Shown: positions 25,394 through 34,351, numbered from the stretch's first letter. The stretch is 64,000 nt of DNA from Blastococcus sp. CPCC 205250 (GCF_019799925.1 NZ_JABGCG010000002.1:62001-126000); one strand, 5' to 3'. The notes: generated by a model not told the origin, from the letters alone. Numbers and translations are program-made.

Positions 25394-26854
25394 ATGACGA
25401 CGTCCGTGCGCGAGGGCCTCCAGTTCATCGACGGCAGCTGGACGCCCGCGGCCGGCGGTGGCCGCCTCGAACTGGTCGACCCGGCCACCGGGCGGCCGTT
25501 CGCCACGGTCGCGCAGGGCAGCGCCGCCGACGTCGACGCTGCGGTCGCCGCGGCCCGGCGCGCGGCACCGGCGTGGGCGGCCACGAACCCCACCGACCGC
25601 GGCGCCCTGCTGTCGCGCTGGTCGCAGCTGGTCTTCGAGAACGCCGAGCGGCTGGCCGCGCTGGAGGCCCAGGACGTCGGCAAGCCGCTGTCCGGCGGCC
25701 GGATGAACGCCTTCATCGCCGGCGGCATCATCGGCTACTTCGGCGGCGCGGCCGACAAGCTCACCGGTGTCACGCTGCCCACCCGGACGCCGGACTTCCA
25801 CGGCTACACGCTGATGGAGCCCCTCGGCGTGTGCGCCGTGATCACGCCGTGGAACGTGCCCGCCGTCCTGACCGCCGCCAACGCCGCGCCCGCGCTGGCC
25901 GCCGGCAACGCCGTCGTCCTCAAGCCGTCGGAGGTCGCGCCGCTGGTGGTCCTGGCGCTGGCCGAGCTGGCCGCCGACGCCGGGATCCCGGCCGGCGTCC
26001 TCAACGTCGTGACCGGCGGCCCCGAGGCCGGCGCCGCGCTGTCCGGGCACTCCGATGTCGACCACCTGAGCTTCGTGGGCTCGACCGCCACGGGCCGGGC
26101 CATCATGCGCGCGGCGGCCGAGAACCTCGTGCCGGTGAAGCTGGAGCTCGGCGGCAAGTCGCCGAACCTGCTGTTCGCCGACGCCGACCTGGACACCGCC
26201 GTCCCCGCGATCGTCGCCTCGATCACCGAGAACGCCGGGCAGAACTGCTACGCCGGCTCGCGGCTGGTCGTGGCGGAGTCGGTCGCCGACGAGGTCCGCG
26301 AGCGGGTGGTCGAGGCGATGCGCGCCGTCCGGGTCGGCGCCTGGGACGAGGACCTCGACATGGGGCCGCTGGTCAACGCCACCCAGCGCGAGCGGGTGCT
26401 CGGCTTCCTCGGCGAGCTGCCGGCCACCGGCGCGCGCGTGCTCACCGGCGGCGGCGTGCCCGCCGAGCGGGACGCCGGGTGGTACGTCGAGCCGACCGTC
26501 GTCGACGGCGTCTCCCCCGACGCGCGCATCGTGCGGGAGGAGGTCTTCGGCCCGGTCCTGGCGCTGCAGACCTTCCGCAGCGACGCCGAGGCCCTCGAGC
26601 TGGCCAACCGCACCGACTTCGGGCTGCTCTCCTGCATCTGGACCTCCGACGTCTCCCGGGCGCTGCGGATGGCCGCCGGGGTGCGCAGCGGCCAGGTCGC
26701 GGTCAACCAGTTCCACGACGCCGGCGTCATCGGCTTCCCGTTCAACATGCAGAAGGACAGCGGCTTCAGCCGCGGCGGTGGCTACGCCGCCATGCGGGAG
26801 TACACGCAGGAGAAGGCCGTGGCCATCCGCCTGCTGCCCCCGCGCGCCGTCTAG
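25394..26854 (+). CDS. NAD(P)-dependent aldehyde dehydrogenase
   Basis: A 486-residue ALDH-superfamily enzyme of normal length. The general base Glu251 (LELGGKSPNL), the nucleophile Cys285 (GQNCYAGSR) and the PWN motif for cofactor and oxyanion binding (TPWNVP) are all present. It oxidises an aldehyde to the carboxylate in the cytoplasm, probably the product of the divergent alcohol dehydrogenase or of the P450. The P450 fusion follows 69 nt downstream and is probably co-transcribed. Confidence 0.92.
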   Translation: MTTSVREGLQFIDGSWTPAAGGGRLELVDPATGRPFATVAQGSAADVDAAVAAARRAAPAWAATNPTDRGALLSRWSQLVFENAERLAALEAQDVGKPLSGGRMNAFIAGGIIGYFGGAADKLTGVTLPTRTPDFHGYTLMEPLGVCAVITPWNVPAVLTAANAAPALAAGNAVVLKPSEVAPLVVLALAELAADAGIPAGVLNVVTGGPEAGAALSGHSDVDHLSFVGSTATGRAIMRAAAENLVPVKLELGGKSPNLLFADADLDTAVPAIVASITENAGQNCYAGSRLVVAESVADEVRERVVEAMRAVRVGAWDEDLDMGPLVNATQRERVLGFLGELPATGARVLTGGGVPAERDAGWYVEPTVVDGVSPDARIVREEVFGPVLALQTFRSDAEALELANRTDFGLLSCIWTSDVSRALRMAAGVRSGQVAVNQFHDAGVIGFPFNMQKDSGFSRGGGYAAMREYTQEKAVAIRLLPPRAV

Positions 26855-26923
26855 GCTCGCCCATCCCGGTGGCGCGGCCGGGCAACACCGCGCGTCCCGC
26901 CTCGAGCCCCTCCGGAGCGCGAG

Positions 26924-29122
26924 TTGACCACCACCGCTGACCCCCAGCACTTCGACCACCACTCCGCCGAGGCCAACGCCGACCCGGTGGCGTACTACCG
27001 CCGCTTCCGCGAGCAGAGCCCGGTCGGCTGGACCGACGCCCACGAGGGCTTCTGGTTCACCACCCGGCACGCCGACGTCGTCCGCATCGCGCGCGACGAC
27101 GCGACCTTCTCCTCGGAGCGGGCGCCGGCCGGCGACCGCGGCATCTCCTTCGTCATCCCCTTCGGGCCCGGCCTGGAGCAGTTCCCGATCGAGCTCGACC
27201 CGCCGCGGGCGACGCCCTACCGGGAGCTGATCAACCCGCTGCTGACGTCCGACGCCGTCGAGAAGCTGAAGCCGATGATCGCCCGGCACACCACCGCGGC
27301 GATCGACGCGTTCATCGAGTCCGGTTCGGCCGACTTCGTCCGCGACCTGACCAACCCGGTGCCGGCCGCGGTCACCCTCGACTGGCTGGGCTTCCCGACC
27401 GACGACTGGAAGAAGCTCGCCGGCCCGGTGCACGACATCTTCGCCAGCGTGCCCGGCACCGAGCGGGCCATGCGCGGCGTCGAGGGCCTCATGTACCTCG
27501 AGTCCCGGATCACGGAGCTCATCGCCGCGCGCCGCGAGGAGCCGCGCGACGACGCGGTCTCCGCGCTCGTGCACGCCGAGCACCCCGACGGGCGGCCGTT
27601 CACCGAGCAGGAGCTCGTCTCGGTCATGTACCTGCTGGTCGCCGGCGGGGTCGACACCACCACCTCCCTGACCGGCTCCACCCTGGTGTGGCTGTCGGAG
27701 CACCCCGAGGAGCGGCAGCGGCTGATCGACGACCCCGACCTGCTCGACGTCGCCGTCGAGGAGTTCCTGCGGGTGTTCGCGCCGTCGCAGTCGATGGCCC
27801 GCACGCTGCTGGCCGACGCCGAGGTGGGCGGCTGCCCCATGCGCGCCGGCGAGCGGGTGCTCATCCCGTGGGTGGCGGCCAACCACGACCCGGAGGTCTT
27901 CCCCGACCCCGAGAGCGTGGTGCTCGACCGCAACCCGCAGCGGCACCTGTCCTTCGGCATCGGCACCCACCGCTGCGCCGGGGCGCACCTGGCCCGGGCG
28001 ATGTTCGGCGAGATGATGCGCCAGGTCCTCACCCGGCTCCCGGACTACCGGGTGCTGTCCGAGGCGCTGGTGCCGTACCCGACGCGCGGCAACCAGACCG
28101 GCTGGGACGCCATCCCGGCGCTGTTCACCCCCGGGCCGCGGCTGGGCTCGGCGACGGCGCCTCCCCCGATCGTCACCCGCGAGCTCGAGGTCGCCGAGGT
28201 GCGCACGGTCGCCACCGACGTCGTCGCGGTGACGTTCGCCGACCCCTCGGGCGCGGCCCTCCCCGCGTGGACGCCGGGCGCCCACCTGGAGGTGCGCCTG
28301 CCCTCGGGCCGGCTGCGGCAGTACTCCCTGTGCGGCGAGCCCACGGCAGACACCTGGACGGTCGCGGTCCTGCGGGAGCCGGCCGGCCGCGGCGGGTCGG
28401 TGGAGCTGCACGAGCTGGCCCGCCGCGGCGCCCGGCTGACCGTGCGCGGACCGCGCAACCACTTCCCGCTGGTCGAGGCACCGGGGTACCTGCTCATCGC
28501 GGGGGGCATCGGCATCACCCCGATCCTGGCGATGGCCCGCGAGCTCGTGGGCCGCGGCGCCCCGGTCCGGGTGCTCTACGGCGGGCGGACGGCGACGTCG
28601 ATGGCGTTCGCCGACGAGCTCGTGGCCCTGGCCGGCGACGCGGTGCAGCTGCTCCCGCAGGACGTGCACGGCGTGCCCGACCTGGCCGCCGCGGTGGCCG
28701 CCGCCGGACCGGGGACGGCGGTGTACTGCTGCGGGCCGGCGCCGATGATCGCCGCCGCGGAGGCCGGCTGCGCCGCGGCCGGGATCAGCGACCGGTTGCA
28801 CGTGGAACGGTTCACGGCGCCCGCGGAGGAGGTCACGGTCGACACCTCGCACGACGTCGCCTTCGACGTCCACCTGGCGCGCACCGGGACGACGGTGACC
28901 GTGCCGGCCGACCGCCGCATCGTCGAGGTGCTCCGCGACGTCGTCCCCACGCTGTCCTCGGACTGCGAGCAGGGGTACTGCGGCGCCTGCGAGACGCGGG
29001 TGCTGGCCGGCGAGCCCGAGCACCGCGACTCGGTGCTGACCGAGGAGGAGCGCGCCGCGGGGCGCACGATGATGGTCTGCGTGGGCCGCGCGCGGACGCC
29101 GTCGCTCACCCTCGACCTCTAG
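26924..29122 (+). CDS. Self-sufficient cytochrome P450 fused to a phthalate-dioxygenase-type reductase
   Basis: A 732-residue fusion. The P450 part (about 1-405) has an I-helix AGGVDTT (240-246), ExxR at Glu280-Arg283, and the haem loop FGIGTHRC with Cys351. The reductase (about 415-732) has the flavin motif RQYS (465-468), nucleotide site AGGIGITP, and a C-terminal plant-type [2Fe-2S] ferredoxin with Cys681, Cys686, Cys689 and Cys719. This order matches class VII P450RhF/CYP116B-type enzymes, so it should need only NAD(P)H and O2. Hydroxylation or O/N-dealkylation are typical. TTG at 26924 with CGGAG upstream is the start. A 57-bp palindrome begins 11 nt after its stop. Confidence 0.9.
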   Translation: MTTTADPQHFDHHSAEANADPVAYYRRFREQSPVGWTDAHEGFWFTTRHADVVRIARDDATFSSERAPAGDRGISFVIPFGPGLEQFPIELDPPRATPYRELINPLLTSDAVEKLKPMIARHTTAAIDAFIESGSADFVRDLTNPVPAAVTLDWLGFPTDDWKKLAGPVHDIFASVPGTERAMRGVEGLMYLESRITELIAARREEPRDDAVSALVHAEHPDGRPFTEQELVSVMYLLVAGGVDTTTSLTGSTLVWLSEHPEERQRLIDDPDLLDVAVEEFLRVFAPSQSMARTLLADAEVGGCPMRAGERVLIPWVAANHDPEVFPDPESVVLDRNPQRHLSFGIGTHRCAGAHLARAMFGEMMRQVLTRLPDYRVLSEALVPYPTRGNQTGWDAIPALFTPGPRLGSATAPPPIVTRELEVAEVRTVATDVVAVTFADPSGAALPAWTPGAHLEVRLPSGRLRQYSLCGEPTADTWTVAVLREPAGRGGSVELHELARRGARLTVRGPRNHFPLVEAPGYLLIAGGIGITPILAMARELVGRGAPVRVLYGGRTATSMAFADELVALAGDAVQLLPQDVHGVPDLAAAVAAAGPGTAVYCCGPAPMIAAAEAGCAAAGISDRLHVERFTAPAEEVTVDTSHDVAFDVHLARTGTTVTVPADRRIVEVLRDVVPTLSSDCEQGYCGACETRVLAGEPEHRDSVLTEEERAAGRTMMVCVGRARTPSLTLDL

Positions 29123-29133
29123 GGCCCCCTCGA

Positions 29134-29190
29134 CGAGATCTGCACAGTCGTCACCATCAGCCGCTGATGCCGACGACTGTGCAGATCTCG
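29134..29190. repeat. 57-bp palindromic repeat, copy 2
   Basis: The 19-bp arms (29134-29152, 29172-29190) pair perfectly, and the outer GA/TC adds two more pairs. Compared with copy 1, CACACTCG has become CACAGTCG and the opposite arm has changed to match (CGACTGTG), a compensatory change. It lies between the convergent P450 and DUF559 genes, 5 nt from the latter's stop. Confidence 0.9.
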
Positions 29191-29195
29191 TCTCG

Positions 29196-30071
29196 TCAGC
29201 GGTGGAGTGCCGACCCGATCTCGGCCACCACGGCGTCCGGCCGGCCCAGGACGTCCGCGGACGAGTAGCGCAACACGGTCCACTCCCCGACGACGAGTCG
29301 GTTCTGCCGCCGGAGGTCGCGGACGAACACATCGCGCTCGCGGTGCACGTCCCCGTCGAACTCGACGACGAGGCGCTGCTCCGGCCAGGCCATGTCCGCC
29401 TCGGCCCAGGACCCGTCGGGGTGGACGATGCGGTACTGCAGCACGGGTGCGGGGAGCCCTGCCTCGTGCAGCAGCCAGCGCAGCACCGACTCCATCGGAG
29501 AGCCGGCCAAGGGGTCGGCCATCGGCAGCACGTCCCTCGCCCGCTTCGCGCCGCGCCCACCGGGCCGCCGGGCGAGCGCCTCGGCCAGCTCCTCCCGGGT
29601 GCAGCGACGTCGCAGCAGCTGGTCGGTGACCGCGAGGAGGGCCGGCTCCGCGACGACCCCCGCGAGGTCGCGCCACGTCCGCTGTGGCGTGGTGATCGGG
29701 AGCCCTCTCGTCTCCGTGGCGTCTGCGGGCACGCGGGCCGTCCGGTGGATGCACCGGTCCGCGCGGGCACGGACGGCGCTCCCGGGCCCGACGGTCAGGT
29801 GGACCCGCTCGTCCCGAGGCTGGAGGGGGATCTCCAGCCCCCACAGCTCCGCAGCGGTGCGGTGGCTGGCCATCGCTTCTGCCGGGGCGGTCAGGAGGAC
29901 GGCGGTCACGCGCGTGGCGACGTCGTCCACCAGCGAGCGCGGGACATAGGTGTCGCGGGAGAGCCGGCGCACGCCGGGGTGGCGGAGCGCTCGCTCGCTG
30001 AGACCTGCGGCGAGGACGGCGGAACGTGTGGTGGGGCCGTGGATGCGGAGACGCGGTGGGCGGCTGGGCAC
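29196..30071 (-). CDS. DUF559-type protein with Vsr-like nuclease domain and AbiEi-like N-terminus
   Basis: A protein of about 291 residues. The N-terminal part resembles the winged-helix region of AbiEi-type/DUF559 proteins common in actinobacteria (VLAAGLSERALRHPGVRRL, then LTTPQRTWRDLA-like text). The C-terminal part carries the endonuclease-like pattern ADMAWPEQRLVVEFDGDVH followed by a Trp/Arg-rich strand (EWTVLRYSSADV), as in the Vsr/PD-(D/E)xK fold. No partner toxin gene is adjacent. GTG at 30071 was chosen; the start is uncertain because the frame stays open upstream. The gene is bracketed by palindrome copies 2 and 3. Its function is not known. Confidence 0.75.
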   Translation of the reverse strand: MPSRPPRLRIHGPTTRSAVLAAGLSERALRHPGVRRLSRDTYVPRSLVDDVATRVTAVLLTAPAEAMASHRTAAELWGLEIPLQPRDERVHLTVGPGSAVRARADRCIHRTARVPADATETRGLPITTPQRTWRDLAGVVAEPALLAVTDQLLRRRCTREELAEALARRPGGRGAKRARDVLPMADPLAGSPMESVLRWLLHEAGLPAPVLQYRIVHPDGSWAEADMAWPEQRLVVEFDGDVHRERDVFVRDLRRQNRLVVGEWTVLRYSSADVLGRPDAVVAEIGSALHR

Positions 30072-30127
30072 CGCGGCAGGGTGCCCGGGGACGTCTGCAT
30101 CCCGCTTCCGTCGTCCACAGCCCTCGA

Positions 30128-30184
30128 CGAGATCTGCACACTCGGCGGCATCAGCCGCTGATGGTGACGAGTGTGCAGATCTCG
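30128..30184. repeat. 57-bp palindromic repeat, copy 3
   Basis: The 17-bp arms (30128-30144, 30168-30184) pair perfectly. Then come a 5-nt internal mismatch on each side and the ATCAG/CTGAT inner stem. The central part reads like the reverse complement of the centre of copy 2. It lies 12 nt past the acetamidase stop and 56 nt upstream of the DUF559 start. Confidence 0.9.
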
Positions 30185-30196
30185 CCGAGTCGCGGC

Positions 30197-31306
30197 TCAG
30201 CCGAAGATGTCGCGCCGGATGCCGCAGTGCGCGCCGAGCGTGCCGTCGACGACCTGGGTGACGCCCATGTCCATCGCCACGGAGCACAGCGAGTAGGCGT
30301 CGTCGGCCGACAGCCCGACCCGCCACTGCAGCAGCGAGATCATCTCCTCGACGGCCATCCGCGCGGCCTCGTCGAGGTCGGCGCCGAAGCCGTGGGTGTA
30401 CCAGTGCGTGTCGGTCTCCAGCATGGGCGCCCGCAGCTGCAGGTCGTCCACGGCCGCGAGCCGGACGGTGGCGTTCGCCGACGCCTCGATCGCGGTGCCG
30501 CAGACCTCGCCGTCGCCCTGGGCGAAGTGCGGGTCGCCCCAGTAGACGCCGGCGCCCTCGCGGAACACGGGGTAGAAGACGGTGGCGCCGGGGCCGAAGC
30601 GCCAGTTGTCCACGTTCCCGCCGAAGGCGCCGGGCGGGATGCTGGACAGGACGTCGGTGCCGCCGGGCAGCACCCCCATCAGGCCGAAGTGCGGCCGCAC
30701 CGGCACCCGCACCGGTCGGGTGAACGGCTCCTCCACCCGCGCCGAGGCCGGCGTCCGCCACCCCGGCACGTCGTAGAGCGCCCGCGAGGTGAAGTCGTAG
30801 GCGAAGACCGGCTGCGCGACGGTCGGGAAGTCGGTGGCCGGCGTGCCGTCGGTGTGGTCGAGCTCGTAGACGGTGATCCGCTCCTTGCCGAACGTGTCGT
30901 ACAGCAACCCCCAGTTGGCGGCGCAGTTGGACCCGTAGGGCACCCGCGGCGCCATCGTCTCGATGCGGACGGCGACCGCGCCGCCCGGCCGCGCGCCGGC
31001 GACCGCCACCGGTCCGGTGAGCACGTGCACCCCCGGCCCGCGCTCGCCCTCGGGGACGGCCGCCCAGATCGCGTCGAGCCCGGCGTCCATCATCAGCTCC
31101 GGCGCGTCCCCGGCGTGGTGGCTCACCGCCTCCAGCGCGATGCCGGCGCCGGACGCGACCTCCAGCACCGGCTCGGCGGCCGGGTCGATGGCGCCCCAGC
31201 GCACGGTCCCGGGCGTCGCCGGGAGCACGTGCTGCGTCGGGGCCGGGGCGGCCAGGGTGCGCTCGGCCTGCGGCGAGAGCGCCAGGAGCGAGGTGGCGGT
31301 GGTCAT
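30197..31306 (-). CDS. Acetamidase/formamidase family protein
   Basis: A 369-residue FmdA/AmdA family amidase, which hydrolyses short amides to acid and ammonia. Diagnostic stretches are VRPHFGLMGVLP, NVDNWRFGPGATVF and GDPHFAQGDGEVCGTAIE, with a metal-binding set of His and Asp. ATG at 31306 fits the family start; a longer frame reaches 31369. It could release the nitrogen of a short amide formed by the catabolic pathway (inference). It is divergent from the metal transporter genes and is followed by palindrome copy 3. Confidence 0.88.
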   Translation of the reverse strand: MTTATSLLALSPQAERTLAAPAPTQHVLPATPGTVRWGAIDPAAEPVLEVASGAGIALEAVSHHAGDAPELMMDAGLDAIWAAVPEGERGPGVHVLTGPVAVAGARPGGAVAVRIETMAPRVPYGSNCAANWGLLYDTFGKERITVYELDHTDGTPATDFPTVAQPVFAYDFTSRALYDVPGWRTPASARVEEPFTRPVRVPVRPHFGLMGVLPGGTDVLSSIPPGAFGGNVDNWRFGPGATVFYPVFREGAGVYWGDPHFAQGDGEVCGTAIEASANATVRLAAVDDLQLRAPMLETDTHWYTHGFGADLDEAARMAVEEMISLLQWRVGLSADDAYSLCSVAMDMGVTQVVDGTLGAHCGIRRDIFG

Positions 31307-31472
31307 GGTGCGATGGCACCGCGCAGGCGTTTCGGCGCCGTTTCCCGCAGGTGACATGTCGTATCGCATCGCGGGACGGCGTAGTCATCCGGCGGGACGG
31401 CGGCGCGGGCGCGTCCGGTCCCCGCCGATACGCCATACTCCTGTGCGACCGATTCCCATTCTCTGGAGTCCC

Positions 31473-32396
31473 GTGCCCCGCGCCCGCACCGCCGCCGCCG
31501 CCCTGGCGGTCCTCACCGGCCTGGCCGGCTGCTCGGGAGGGGACGCCGGGCCGGTCACCGAGACCGGTGACCCGGCCAACTGCCCCGGCGAGGTGCTCGA
31601 CGTGGTGGTCTCGGTCGCCCAGTGGGGGTCCCTCGTCGACCAGCTCGGCGGCGACTGCACCACCGTGACCACCGTGCTCGGCTCCGCGGCCGGCGACCCG
31701 CACGACCACGAGGTCGGCACCGGTGACGTCGCCGCGTTCTCCGCCGCCGACCTCGTCGTCTACAACGGCGCCGGCTACGACGAGTGGGCCGCCGACGCCG
31801 CCGACGGGGTCTCCCCCCGGCCGGTGGTGCTCGCCGTCGCCGAGATCGCCGGCGCGCGCTCCGGCGACGACCCGCACCTCTGGTACGAGCCCGAACTCGT
31901 CCCCCGGTTCGCCGACGCGGTGACGCAGGCGCTCACCGGGCTCTCCCCGGACGCCGCGCCCTACCTGCAGCAGCAGCGCCAGCTGTTCACCACCGACCTG
32001 CAGCCCTACGTCGAGGCGCTGGCCCGGCTGCGCGACGTCTCGGCCGGGCGGAGCTACGCGGCCACCGAGCCCGTCTTCGACCGCACCGCCCGCGCGGTGG
32101 GGCTCAGCGACGCCACCCCCGCCGGCTACCGCGACGCCGTCGGCAACGAGGGCGAGCCGGCCCCCGGCGACCTCGCCGCGTTCGAGGCCGCGCTCGCCGA
32201 GGGCCGGGTCGACGTCCTCCTCTACAACACCCAGACCGCGGGCAGCCTCCCCGAGCAGGTGCGGGCCGCGGCCGAGGAGGCCGGCGTCCCCGTCGTGGAG
32301 GTCACGGAATCCGCGCCGGACGACGACGGTTCGTTCGTCGAGTGGCAGGTGGAGCAACTGGGACGACTCTCCGACGCGCTCGCGGAGACCGCGTGA
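31473..32396 (+). CDS. ZnuA/MntA-like metal-binding lipoprotein
   Basis: A 307-residue cluster A-I solute-binding lipoprotein with lipobox LAGC (Cys20). Metal-ligand candidates are His in DPHDHEVG, His in DDPHLWY and Glu in AATEPVFD; there is no His-rich loop of the kind many ZnuA proteins have. Zn2+ or Mn2+ is the likely cargo. GTG at 31473 follows GGAG at 5 nt. Its stop overlaps the ATPase start (GTGA), giving an A-B-C operon. No clear Zur or MntR box was recognised in the 166-bp divergent gap before it. Confidence 0.88.
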   Translation: MPRARTAAAALAVLTGLAGCSGGDAGPVTETGDPANCPGEVLDVVVSVAQWGSLVDQLGGDCTTVTTVLGSAAGDPHDHEVGTGDVAAFSAADLVVYNGAGYDEWAADAADGVSPRPVVLAVAEIAGARSGDDPHLWYEPELVPRFADAVTQALTGLSPDAAPYLQQQRQLFTTDLQPYVEALARLRDVSAGRSYAATEPVFDRTARAVGLSDATPAGYRDAVGNEGEPAPGDLAAFEAALAEGRVDVLLYNTQTAGSLPEQVRAAAEEAGVPVVEVTESAPDDDGSFVEWQVEQLGRLSDALAETA

Positions 32397-33217
32397 GCGC
32401 CCCCGCGGGGCTGACCGCGGCCGGCGCCGGGGGCACGGCCCGCCCGCCGGCCCTGCGCCTGGACGACGTCAGCGTGGTGCGGGCGGGACGGACCGTCTGG
32501 TCACAGGGCACGCTCGCGGTGCCCGCCGGGGCGGTCGTCGGGGTGATCGGCCCGAACGGCGCCGGCAAGACCACGCTGTTCCAGGTCGCCCTGGGCCTGC
32601 TCCCCGTCGCCGCCGGCCGGGTGGAGGTGCTGGGCGCCCCGCCGCGCCGCGGTGACCGGCGGATCGGCTACGTGCCGCAGAACTACACCGCCGCCCTCGG
32701 CGACGCGATCCGCTGCCGCGACCTGGTCACCCTGGGGGTCACCGGTCACCGCTTCGGCCTGCGGCGCACCTCGGCCGCCGATCGCGCGCGGGTCGACGAG
32801 GCGTTGCGCCGCGTGGGCGCGCTGGAGTACGCCGACCGCCGGATGTCGGAGCTGTCCGGTGGCCAGCAGCAGCGGGTGGCCATCGCCCAGGCGATCGTCG
32901 ACGACGCCGAGCTGCTGCTGCTCGACGAGCCGCTGGCCAACCTGGACCTGCGCAACCAGCAGGAGATCGTGTCGCTGCTCGGCGAGCTCCGCCGCGAGCG
33001 CGCCGTGACGATCATGGTGGTGGCGCACGACCTCAACCCGCTGCTGCCGGTGCTCACCGACGCGGTCTACCTGCTCGACGGCCACCCGCACCACGACCCG
33101 ATCGGCGAGGTCGTGCAGGAGGAGCTGCTGACCCACCTGTACGGCACCACCGTGCGGGTCGTGCGGACGGCGCAGGGCGACCTGTTCACGCGGGCCACCG
33201 GACCGGAGCAGCCATGA
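32393..33217 (+). CDS. Metal ABC transporter, ATP-binding protein (ZnuC/MntB-like)
   Basis: A 274-residue ATPase: Walker A GPNGAGKT (53-60), signature LSGGQQQR, Walker B LLLLDEPLANLD, and the switch His in VVAHDLN. The C-terminus resembles those of Zn/Mn transporter ATPases (YLLDGHPHHDPIG). GTG at 32393 overlaps the upstream stop; its own stop overlaps the permease ATG (ATGA). Confidence 0.92.
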   Translation: MSAPAGLTAAGAGGTARPPALRLDDVSVVRAGRTVWSQGTLAVPAGAVVGVIGPNGAGKTTLFQVALGLLPVAAGRVEVLGAPPRRGDRRIGYVPQNYTAALGDAIRCRDLVTLGVTGHRFGLRRTSAADRARVDEALRRVGALEYADRRMSELSGGQQQRVAIAQAIVDDAELLLLDEPLANLDLRNQQEIVSLLGELRRERAVTIMVVAHDLNPLLPVLTDAVYLLDGHPHHDPIGEVVQEELLTHLYGTTVRVVRTAQGDLFTRATGPEQP

Positions 33218-34131
33218 GCCCGCTCGCCGTCAGCGTCCAGTTCCAGTCCGACTGGTGGACGGTGCTGCAGACCGACTTCATGCGCAACGCGCTGATCGGC
33301 GGCTCGCTGGTCGCCATCGCGGCCGGGCTGCTCGGCTACTTCGTGATCACCCGCAGCAACGCCTTCGCCGCGCACGCCCTGGCCCACATCGGCTTCCCCG
33401 GCGCGACCGGGGCGATCCTCGTCGGCGCGCCGATCACCCTCGGCCTGGCGGTGTTCTGCCTGGGCGGTGGCCTGCTCATCGGGCTGCTCGGGAGACGCGT
33501 GGCCGAACGGGAGATCGCCACCGGCACGGTGCTGGCGTTCGCCACCGGCCTCGGCGTGCTGTTCGGCTCGCTGGCCAGCGCCAACGCGAGCACCACGACG
33601 TCGGTGCTGTTCGGCAACCTGCTGGCCGTCTCCGACGACGAGCTGACCGTCTTCGCCCTCTTCACCGCCGCGGTCGCGCTGGTGCTGGCACTGATCGCCC
33701 GCCCCCTGGTCTTCGCCTCGGTCGACCCCGCCGTCGCCGAGGCGCGCGGGGTGCCCGTCCGCGCGCTCGGAGTGGCCTTCGTCGTCCTCCTCGCGCTGAC
33801 CATCACGATGGCCGTACAGGTGGTGGGCACCCTGCTGCTGTTCGGCCTCGTCGTCACCCCGGCGGCCACCGCCCTGCGGCTGACCGCCCGGCCGGGGCGG
33901 GTGGCGGCCATCGCCGTGGGCATCGCGCTGCTGTCGGTGTGGACCGGGCTGGTCCTCGCGGCGATGGTGGACCTGCCGCCCAGCTTCTTCGTCGTCACCG
34001 TCTCGGTCGTGGTCTGGGTCGCTGTGCTGGTCGGCACCCGGCGACGCGTCCGGCAGCACCGGGGCCCCGGTCACGCCGGCGGGCACACCGCCGAGGCGGT
34101 CCCGACGGCGGGCCGCGCGACCGCGCTGTGA
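33214..34131 (+). CDS. Metal ABC transporter, permease (ZnuB/MntC-like)
   Basis: A 305-residue ABC-3 family permease with about eight to nine membrane helices, the start MRNALIGGSLVAIAAGLLGYFVITR, the family stretch AFAAHALAHIGFPGATGA and the conserved VVGTLLLFGLVVTPAATAL. A His-containing hydrophilic tail ends the protein. It is the last gene of the operon. Confidence 0.92.
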   Translation: MSPLAVSVQFQSDWWTVLQTDFMRNALIGGSLVAIAAGLLGYFVITRSNAFAAHALAHIGFPGATGAILVGAPITLGLAVFCLGGGLLIGLLGRRVAEREIATGTVLAFATGLGVLFGSLASANASTTTSVLFGNLLAVSDDELTVFALFTAAVALVLALIARPLVFASVDPAVAEARGVPVRALGVAFVVLLALTITMAVQVVGTLLLFGLVVTPAATALRLTARPGRVAAIAVGIALLSVWTGLVLAAMVDLPPSFFVVTVSVVVWVAVLVGTRRRVRQHRGPGHAGGHTAEAVPTAGRATAL

Positions 34132-34210
34132 GGTAACTCTCAGCGTTTCGGCTGCATCTCACCCGCGTGGGGCTGTTTCCCGCGCGTGTCGGGAGGGGAC
34201 CCTGGGTCTC

Positions 34211-34351
34211 ATGGAGGACACGCAGCGCGACGCCCGAGTGACCACCGAGAACGCCGTCGAGCAATTGGTGGACGAGGCACGCGACCAGCAGTCCTCGGCC
34301 GGGCCGGTGTCGCGGATGCTCGCCAACCCCCGCCGCGTCCGCAGGGCCTGA
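34211..34351 (+). CDS. Small hypothetical protein, 46 residues
   Basis: A short frame with ATG at 34211 and a purine-rich GGGAGGGG about 14 nt upstream. It codes for a charged peptide (MEDTQRDARVTTENAVEQLV..., ending NPRRVRRA) with one likely amphipathic helix. It occupies part of the 363-bp gap between the metal permease and the TetR gene; the rest of the gap shows nothing. The spacing of the ribosome site is long, so this is tentative. Confidence 0.4.
   Translation: MEDTQRDARVTTENAVEQLVDEARDQQSSAGPVSRMLANPRRVRRA

Noticed and set aside
24233..29770. A very long open frame on the minus strand, antisense to the aldehyde dehydrogenase and P450 genes
   Set aside because: Its upper part is a Gly/Arg/Val-rich shadow that comes from high third-position GC. 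Only the 24233-25333 part has family motifs (zinc alcohol dehydrogenase).
31350..31385. Possible further IclR-type site upstream of the acetamidase gene (TATCGCATCGCGGGACG)
   Set aside because: It lacks the GAGA/TCTC core and the 5-nt spacing of the other sites.
30963..31472. Upstream extension of the metal-binding lipoprotein frame across the acetamidase start
   Set aside because: GTG at 31473 is followed at once by a signal peptide and lipobox, so an N-terminal extension would bury the signal.
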